This document shows positions 58,656 through 64,000 of a stretch of 64,000 nucleotides of DNA, piece by piece. Position 1 is the first letter of the stretch. Each line of letters begins with the position of its first letter. A program made the position numbers and the translations under genes. The notes below the pieces were generated by a model, which saw only the letters and a list, made by a program, of their open reading frames with translations, did not search any database and had not been told where the DNA came from. The stretch spans positions 124,001-188,000 of IMG/VR virus record IMGVR_UViG_3300030419_004471. One strand, given 5' to 3'. Source of the DNA: a virus.

Positions 58656-59459
58656 TTACCAAGCTTTACAACTCCAATATCTAGCCTTATGTCTTGGGCC
58701 TGGATTATCACAATTGTGTCTTGCTCTGAATGCTTTTCTTCTTGAAGGAATATCTTTTTGAATCTGCATTGTTTTTTGACCTGCTTTTTTTGCGGAAGTT
58801 CCACCGTGTCCAAAGTTTACTTTTACTACATTTCCTTTTGGATTTTTTACATATACTTTAAATTTCTTTACATCACCTCTCATTGGTTTGTTTAATTTAA
58901 CTTTTCTTCCTTGATATTCTGCTTCATTGATTTCAGATTTTAAAGTTTTCATAAATTCTATAAATTCTTTTATATCTTGCTGATTAACAACATCATATTC
59001 ACCGATTTGTTCTTTTTTCCAACCACCACCAGCTGCTTTATATTTTTTAGCTGCCCAAGCATTTGCATAAGCTGATGGATATACATCAAACTTCTTTTTA
59101 GCTTGAGATTTATAATAAGACCATTTAGATGGATTTGTTGGTACATTTTTTTCTAAAAATAATTCTAATTTTTCTTGTATTTCTTTTTTTGTCTTTACCA
59201 TAATCGGTTTCCTTCCTTGTCCTGGTTGGTTTTTACCACCTCTACCAGCTTTGTTTTGTGCTGCTCTTTTTCTACGAGTTGCAGATTCTTTTTCTTTCTT
59301 ACTCATACTACGAGCTTTACTAGCAGGAACACATTTTGCATATCCCCTTTTGTCTCCACTTGTTCCACATTCAGGATGTTTTCCTGATTTATCTTTTTTT
59401 CCAATGTTTACCCATTTCTGTTTAAACCACTTTCTTAAATCTTCGTGTACACTATGCAT
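58656..59459 (-). CDS. DUF5872-type modular basic protein
   Basis: A 267-aa basic protein with three parts. Residues 8-75 (WFKQKWVNIGKKDKSGKHPECG, CVPASKARSMSKKEKES) match the DUF5872-type domain shared by T4-type phages and large eukaryotic viruses. Residues about 115-150 (SYYKSQAKKKFDVYPSAYANAW) form a second module found in phage proteins, and the end (ARHNCDNPGPRHKARYWSCKAW) a third with Cys/His that could bind metal. It lies in the baseplate block. Function unknown. Confidence 0.65.
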   Translation of the reverse strand: MHSVHEDLRKWFKQKWVNIGKKDKSGKHPECGTSGDKRGYAKCVPASKARSMSKKEKESATRRKRAAQNKAGRGGKNQPGQGRKPIMVKTKKEIQEKLELFLEKNVPTNPSKWSYYKSQAKKKFDVYPSAYANAWAAKKYKAAGGGWKKEQIGEYDVVNQQDIKEFIEFMKTLKSEINEAEYQGRKVKLNKPMRGDVKKFKVYVKNPKGNVVKVNFGHGGTSAKKAGQKTMQIQKDIPSRRKAFRARHNCDNPGPRHKARYWSCKAW

Positions 59460-59751
59460 TACTAGTCTCCTTTCTTACAATTTCTGTAAAATCTTTTGGT
59501 ATTCTTAAAATAGTACCATCTGTTAATCCTAACTTAGCATCGTGTATATTATTAGCGTTAGCTATAATCCACCAATAAGCAGGAGTTCCATAATATTGTT
59601 TTGATAATAAATCTAATCTATCACCAGTTTGTGTAGCAACATATATATCATCATTCTTTAAAGGTATTCTTTTTAACCTCTTAGATTTATATACAGTCTT
59701 TCCATCTGTACTCTTTTTTGTTATATTTTTGTGATATCTACTAATTGCCAT
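59452..59751 (-). CDS. LysM-like baseplate protein
   Basis: A 99-aa protein with a LysM-like motif: TGDRLDLLSKQYYGTPAYWW, then ANANNIHDAKLGLTDGTILRIP. Small LysM-like proteins, such as T4 gp53, are baseplate wedge components. A TATTTATAA box lies between it and the upstream gene, 5 nt from its ATG. Overlaps the DUF5872-type gene by 8 nt. Confidence 0.7.
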   Translation of the reverse strand: MAISRYHKNITKKSTDGKTVYKSKRLKRIPLKNDDIYVATQTGDRLDLLSKQYYGTPAYWWIIANANNIHDAKLGLTDGTILRIPKDFTEIVRKETSNA

Positions 59752-59756
59752 TTTTA

Positions 59757-59765
59757 TTATAAATA
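59757..59765 (-). promoter_or_regulatory. TATTTATAG-like box (LysM-like gene)
   Basis: TATTTATAA directly after the stop of the upstream baseplate gene and 5 nt before the ATG. Confidence 0.5.
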
Positions 59766-61460
59766 TTATCCACTTGTATTATATGTTAAAGGTGTAAACC
59801 CATATAAATTTTCTCTTCTTTCAGTATTTCTTCTTTGTTCTAAAAACTTCATTGTTATTGAAACTTCTACTAAATGTGGTAATTTGTATCCTTTTTCTAC
59901 TGTTGGTACATTTTTTACACCAGCTTTTTCAAAAAATGCAGCACTTGATTCATATTCTTTAACTTGTTCTGTAGTTCCATCTAACTGCCAATTAGAATTA
60001 TCAGGAACAGTATATTGTAATGATTCAATAAAAGCTTCTCTCTTTTTATATAAATCACCTAAAGTAAAATATAAAAGTGGTGCTCTTACTGAACCAATTG
60101 AAGATTGATAACCTGATTTAATATCTGGATTACCTAATGGATATGTTAAAGATGTTAAAAATCCAATCTTACTCCAATTATTAAGTAATTCTTTTGAATT
60201 CATTGGATATATTGTAAAATTAAAAGTAACACTTCTTTCTACACCATCATATGTGTAAAAATTAAATGGGTTACCACTAAATTTAGCTCCTGCCCAAGAT
60301 GGAGATACCGTTTCTGAAAGTCCTGTAATAGTTCCTCTGAAGTTTACAGTTTCATCAGTAACAACACTTTGAAATTTTAATGGTACAAAATCCCAGTCAT
60401 CTATTGATTTATTATTAATTTTTAAATCTTCTGAAGTATAGATTCCAGTTTGATTTATTGCATCATCTGTGTTTGTAAATCCTTTATCAGAAATTAATTT
60501 GTTTCCTAACTCATCCTTCTCAGTACTGAATTTATTTTCTTCATTAAACTTTACTGAATCAACATTTGTTTTTATATTAACACCTTCTGCTCCATCTTTT
60601 GTTACTTGTTTACCAAGAGCGTCTTTCCCAGTAACTTGTACATATCCTTTTCCAACTCTTAAAGCAGCTAATTGGGCTTCAGGTGTTTCGTATTTGATGT
60701 AAGTACTACTTTTTTCATCTATATTTAATTTATTTTCTAATGCTTTTTCTGAATATGTAGTACCTGTTACACTTTCAAAAATACCAGGTGATGGTTTTGT
60801 CTCTTTTTCCTTATATGGTTCTTTTTTACCAAATCTACTTTTTAAATTATTTTTAAAACTACTATCATTAAATAATGTATCTCTAAGTGTATCCTTTGCT
60901 TCTTTTAGTAATTTACCAGCTGCTTGTTGAGCAATTGTCTTTGGAGTTCCACCACTTAATAGTCCACCAATAAAACTTCCTTGTGCACCTCTTTTTATTT
61001 TTATTAGTCTTTCTTCATAACCTGATTGAACACCAAGCGTTGGGTCATTTAGTGTACCACCACGACCAAATTTATCACTAGCTTTTGTTACTGCATCATT
61101 AGCAAGTTTTGCTAATCCTTTTAATTCATCACCATCACCACCACCAGCTTTTTTTGTATATGAACTTGGTATAAGAGTTTGAGGTACACCTAATGTAGAG
61201 TTAACTACAGTTCTTAGATTTTTTATCGTACCACCAATTAAACCACCATCACCTTCATCGGTACGCATCTTATCCATATCAGGTGTTGAACGAAGAGCTA
61301 TACGAGTAGCTTCGTTGCCATATATTAATGGATTGTTAAGTTCTACTGCAGATTTTACTCTAACACCAGTAAGTTCTTGCTCAACACCAGTCAATCTATC
61401 TGGTTTTACTTGTTTATCTAATCCTGCTCCCCTAAATAATTCTAATATTGTTCTTCCCAT
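59766..61460 (-). CDS. Baseplate/tail-tube junction protein
   Basis: A 564-aa protein whose C-terminal half (VTFNFTIYPMNSKELL, APLLYFTLGDLYKKRE, LPHLVEVSITMKFLEQR) is like tail-tube-cap or baseplate-junction proteins (gp48/gp54 type). The N-terminal part holds short helical segments and linkers. It lies directly downstream of the tape-measure gene (sharing 1 nt) which is where tube-cap proteins lie. Confidence 0.55.
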   Translation of the reverse strand: MGRTILELFRGAGLDKQVKPDRLTGVEQELTGVRVKSAVELNNPLIYGNEATRIALRSTPDMDKMRTDEGDGGLIGGTIKNLRTVVNSTLGVPQTLIPSSYTKKAGGGDGDELKGLAKLANDAVTKASDKFGRGGTLNDPTLGVQSGYEERLIKIKRGAQGSFIGGLLSGGTPKTIAQQAAGKLLKEAKDTLRDTLFNDSSFKNNLKSRFGKKEPYKEKETKPSPGIFESVTGTTYSEKALENKLNIDEKSSTYIKYETPEAQLAALRVGKGYVQVTGKDALGKQVTKDGAEGVNIKTNVDSVKFNEENKFSTEKDELGNKLISDKGFTNTDDAINQTGIYTSEDLKINNKSIDDWDFVPLKFQSVVTDETVNFRGTITGLSETVSPSWAGAKFSGNPFNFYTYDGVERSVTFNFTIYPMNSKELLNNWSKIGFLTSLTYPLGNPDIKSGYQSSIGSVRAPLLYFTLGDLYKKREAFIESLQYTVPDNSNWQLDGTTEQVKEYESSAAFFEKAGVKNVPTVEKGYKLPHLVEVSITMKFLEQRRNTERRENLYGFTPLTYNTSG

Positions 61461-63562
61461 TATTCTCGTTCTCCGTAATTGTTAGATTGGCTTCTTGATA
61501 CTACTTTAGAAACCCCGTCTGTAACTTTTTTACCATCCATATTTACAACAACCTGTAAATTTCTAATATCTTCACCTAAAGTATTTATAGCTGCTACTAC
61601 TGCTCTATTATCTCCACCACCTCCACCTCTATTACCAAATAAACCACCAAATAAACCTGGAGCTGCTACTAAATCATCATTATCCGATAATTGGAACAAT
61701 CCTCCTTCTTTAGTAGATACTTGTGTTTTACCATCAGCAGGAGATGCCATATCACCAGCTTCACCATATAGTTTACTAAATCCAGTTCCTATAATAGCGG
61801 CTGCTGTAGCAGCACCCAAAATCGGTCCTACTATTGGTATCCAAGCTAATGCACCATATGCTGCATATGCAGCCATTAATATCATAGCTGCTGCCACCAA
61901 TTTTATCATTCCCGCAAAAGGGCCTAAAGCATCTGCCCATCCTCTAATATAGTCTGCAACAGTTCCAACCATAGTAATCATCGAAGTAAAAAAACCTACT
62001 ATACCACTAACAACCCACATTACTCCTTCTAAAGCTGGCATAACACCTTCCATTATTGGTGCAAATGCCAATACTAATTGAGTACCTATTTCTGAAAATG
62101 AGTTCGCTACATTATCTAATACTGATTGCATTTCTTTTTGGTCTTTAATTTTTTGTGTTTGATTTGCTAAATCAGTTTTTGAAATATTATTTAAATCTTT
62201 ACCAGAAGCGATAAGTGCATCATAAGCAGCTTGTTGGTCTGCATTCATTTTACCAAACTTTTGCCTTACATTAAGTTGATTTTGTATTTCACTAAACTCC
62301 ATACCAGCAGCTTCAGCTAATTTCTGCTTTTGGAAGTAATTTAAATTATCTAAATCAATTGTACCTTGTATTTGGTCTAATACTGCTTGTTGTGATTTAA
62401 CTATATCACCAGTAGCTGCTAATTCTCTAGCTCTGTTAAAATTAACTGATTGTCCTAACATAGCAGATGCTTCTAATTCAGCGTTAATACTATTATTAAA
62501 ATCTAATAATCCTTCTGCTACTTTAGATGCCTGACCTATTGATGTTCCTAATCTTGCTGCTTGAACTGCTGCTTTGGTTAAATCTTGTACTGAACCTGAG
62601 AAATGCATTGCTGCTGCTTCTGAGTTTTCAGCTATATCTTTTATTACTTTTGATGGAGCTACTCCAGCAGCTGCAGCTAATTGTGTAGTAAATTCAACTT
62701 GATATTGTGCAGCTTCGGCAGATAATCCTCCTAATTGTTGGAATATAGAATTTAATTTTGCTCCATCTGCAGCTGCTACTCCGAAGTTCTTTTCCAATGC
62801 AACTGTACTTTCTAATACTTCTTTTGATGGTTTTCCTATTCCTTCAAATTCATTAATAAATGCTGCAGCTGCCTTACCCACATCTTCCATTGATGCACCT
62901 AAACCTGCCGTACCTTTTGTTACTGCAGCTATATCACCTTTTAATCCTTTAGTTTGGGAGTTTAATAAACCTGTTTCTTCTCTAACTGCCTTTGCAGCTC
63001 CTTCTAATTTTTGAAACCCAACAAAAGCTAATGCTAATGCCGCGAGTAATCCCATAGCAATAAACATAGGTCCTAATTTTGCAAGCATACCTGACATTGA
63101 TTTTAATGAAGCAGTTCCTCCTGCTACACCAGCTCGAAAAGATTTGAAGAATCCAGCCCCTCCTTTTTGTGCAGCTTGAAATGATGATGTAAATCTACTA
63201 CTGAATCTATGTGCAGCTACATCAAATACTCTACCTGCTTTTGCTGCAAATGGGTCAAATACTTTTCCTAATGATGTACCAATTACTGGAACATCTTTTA
63301 CCATATCGCCTATTTTTTCTAATCCAGCTTTGAATCCTTCTGCTGTTTCTTTTGCTTTTTTATTTACAGATGTTAATACTGCATTTTGTTGTTTAGTTGC
63401 TTTAAGAGCTGCTCTAAGGGCTTTAGCTTTTTCTATTTGATTTTTCTTAACGGCACCACTAGTTTTTTCTATAATTTTCTCACTTGCTAAAATTTCAGCA
63501 TTAAGTGAAGAAATCTGTTTTAAGTTTTCTATTTGCCCTATGTAGTCTTGTTCTCTTGCCAT
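61460..63562 (-). CDS. Tail tape measure protein
   Basis: A 700-aa protein with a helical coiled-coil N-terminus (QKLISSLNAEILASEK-type), Ala/Gly-rich low-complexity helices and hydrophobic segments (MFIAMGLLAALALAFVGF near 170; WVVSGIVGFFTSMITMV near 530; IKLVAAAMILMAAYAAYGAL near 560). These are the features of tape measure proteins that set tail length and enter the membrane. Length would correspond to a tail of about 100 nm by the usual rule of thumb. Confidence 0.82.
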   Translation of the reverse strand: MAREQDYIGQIENLKQISSLNAEILASEKIIEKTSGAVKKNQIEKAKALRAALKATKQQNAVLTSVNKKAKETAEGFKAGLEKIGDMVKDVPVIGTSLGKVFDPFAAKAGRVFDVAAHRFSSRFTSSFQAAQKGGAGFFKSFRAGVAGGTASLKSMSGMLAKLGPMFIAMGLLAALALAFVGFQKLEGAAKAVREETGLLNSQTKGLKGDIAAVTKGTAGLGASMEDVGKAAAAFINEFEGIGKPSKEVLESTVALEKNFGVAAADGAKLNSIFQQLGGLSAEAAQYQVEFTTQLAAAAGVAPSKVIKDIAENSEAAAMHFSGSVQDLTKAAVQAARLGTSIGQASKVAEGLLDFNNSINAELEASAMLGQSVNFNRARELAATGDIVKSQQAVLDQIQGTIDLDNLNYFQKQKLAEAAGMEFSEIQNQLNVRQKFGKMNADQQAAYDALIASGKDLNNISKTDLANQTQKIKDQKEMQSVLDNVANSFSEIGTQLVLAFAPIMEGVMPALEGVMWVVSGIVGFFTSMITMVGTVADYIRGWADALGPFAGMIKLVAAAMILMAAYAAYGALAWIPIVGPILGAATAAAIIGTGFSKLYGEAGDMASPADGKTQVSTKEGGLFQLSDNDDLVAAPGLFGGLFGNRGGGGGDNRAVVAAINTLGEDIRNLQVVVNMDGKKVTDGVSKVVSRSQSNNYGERE

Positions 63563-63575
63563 AGTTAGCTATTAC

Positions 63576-63836
63576 TTATTTTATTCCAAATTGTTTCATA
63601 GCTTTTGCTAACGCTGGAGATGGTTTTAAACCTTTGGCTTTCATCTTAGCGGTTGCTTTTTTTAAATCATCTAAAGCTTTATCACCATCTGCTAAAGCTT
63701 GTTGAAGTGATTTATCTTTAGCCAATACTTTTTGAATTTTTCTTTTGAAAAAATTAACTAAAAATCCTTCTCTTTTTAGATTGTGTTTTTTAACAATATT
63801 AGAGAATAGTATCTTATCGTTTTCGTTTATTTTCAT
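63576..63836 (-). CDS. Small tail-region protein (86 aa)
   Basis: An 86-aa helical Lys-rich protein (MKINENDKILFSNIVKKHN, ... ATAKMKAKGLKPSPALAKAM). It lies directly upstream of tape measure with an AAAGGAG Shine-Dalgarno and a TATTTATAG box. Could be a small tail chaperone or adaptor, but no family is recognised. Confidence 0.65.
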   Translation of the reverse strand: MKINENDKILFSNIVKKHNLKREGFLVNFFKRKIQKVLAKDKSLQQALADGDKALDDLKKATAKMKAKGLKPSPALAKAMKQFGIK

Positions 63837-63868
63837 AGTTTTTCTCCTTTGTGGGTATTTTTATACAA

Positions 63869-63877
63869 CTATAAATA
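63869..63877 (-). promoter_or_regulatory. TATTTATAG box, putative late promoter (tail genes)
   Basis: TATTTATAG just downstream of the terminator at 63884-63913 and 32 nt before the ATG at 63836; a TTGTATAAAAAT leader and AAAGGAG follow. Confidence 0.65.
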
Positions 63878-63883
63878 TAAAGT

Positions 63884-63913
63884 AAAAAAAAAGTGAGGAA
63901 TTATCTCCTCACT
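63884..63913 (-). terminator. Rho-independent terminator
   Basis: Coding strand: stem AGTGAGGA, 6-nt loop, TCCTCACT (arms 63913-63906 and 63899-63892), followed by an unbroken run of eight or more T. The loop contains the stop codon of the upstream gene. It separates that gene from the tail operon. Confidence 0.85.
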
Positions 63914-64000
63914 CTTATGTTTGGTTTTCTGACATTTGGTGATGATTTTTTCATCGCCTTATCATGCTCTTCTTTCTCTTTTTTCTTTGCCTCTCCAAGT
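63901..64000 (-). CDS. Hypothetical protein, 5' end outside window
   Basis: Last 32 codons of a gene that enters from the right edge. The end LGEAKKKEKEEHDKAMKK then VRKPNIRVRR and stop is Lys/Glu-rich then Arg-rich. The stop codon falls in the loop of the terminator hairpin. Family unknown. Confidence 0.5.
   Translation of the reverse strand, partial: LGEAKKKEKEEHDKAMKKSSPNVRKPNIRVRR

Noticed and set aside
61479-61952. Open frame of 157 codons on the plus strand
   Set aside because: It is antisense to the tape measure gene and its Pro/Ala-rich product looks like a shadow of the Ala/Gly-rich minus-strand gene. No promoter or ribosome site fits.
3596-63877. Plus-strand reading of CTATAAATA as T4-type late promoters
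   Set aside because: On the plus strand these would drive antisense transcription into the end of the preceding gene at every site; the consistent position just before minus-strand starts favours the minus-strand reading TATTTATAG.
1-64000. tRNA genes, insertion sequences, integrase or attachment sites
   Set aside because: None was recognised by eye; a tRNAscan or profile search could still reveal one, but the gaps are nearly all under 110 nt.

Overview
The window looks like a contiguous piece of a large, AT-rich, T4-type tailed phage (myovirus-like) genome. All 85 genes reported here lie on the minus strand, so transcription runs from high to low coordinates, mostly through overlapping or abutting genes. 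The replication set (family B polymerase, sliding clamp, RFC-like clamp loader with a gp62-like partner, UvsX/RecA, gp32-like SSB, gp41-like helicase, RNase H/5'-exonuclease) and the baseplate/tape-measure block are T4-superfamily in layout. Several features suggest a member of the Bacteroidota, probably Flavobacteriia, as host: exported proteins with signal peptides ending in AQ or GQ, a Trp/Tyr/Asn-rich lipoprotein of a type common in flavobacteria, DUF2061 and DUF6580 genes, a bacteroidete-type histone H1-like protein, and promoters with a TTGGA-type -33 box and a TATATTTG -7 box. No tRNA, CRISPR array or insertion sequence was recognised.

Layout by coordinate. 1-9.8 kb: late/accessory genes for the cell envelope and lysis (APS kinase, YkuD-like L,D-transpeptidase-type protein, lipoproteins, a DUF3008-type protein, an outer-membrane beta-barrel, a PAP2 phosphatase, metallopeptidase, GAF-like membrane protein). 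9.8-25.6 kb: a glycan island of about 16 kb with about ten glycosyltransferase-like genes, a DegT aminotransferase next to a formyltransferase, a HAD-nucleotidyltransferase fusion, a GDPD-like protein, a StrG-like oxygenase, a GroES and a Kazal-domain lipoprotein. 25.6-33 kb: small DNA-binding proteins, a RecB-like nuclease, two tandem Mom-like genes, thioredoxin, and an nrdA/nrdB pair separated by a SET protein and a methyltransferase, then a histone H1-like protein. 33-46 kb: the replisome, with a DruA-like (DUF4338) gene between clamp loader and clamp, and an Nmad1-like gene next to DNA polymerase. 46-56 kb: nucleases, radical SAM, HNH, a second (family A) DNA polymerase, UvsE, PIG-L deacetylase and PhyH oxygenase. 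56-64 kb: baseplate hub, LysM-like protein, tail-tube/baseplate protein, tape measure, and a terminator upstream of the last tail genes.

Two regulatory signals recur in the intergenic gaps. Nine gaps, mostly before replication, repair and DNA-processing genes, carry a TTGGA-type heptamer, exactly 17 nt of spacer and a TATATTTG-type octamer. About thirteen other gaps, mostly before virion or envelope genes, carry TATTTATAG with no visible -33 box; this is the reverse complement of the T4 late-promoter core. In several cases the box ends 0-5 nt before the start codon, which suggests leaderless messages, while other genes have strong Shine-Dalgarno sites. Taken together the genes describe a phage that carries its own replisome and dNTP supply, probably modifies its DNA (Mom-like, DruA-like, Nmad1-like genes), and invests heavily in glycan chemistry and envelope proteins.
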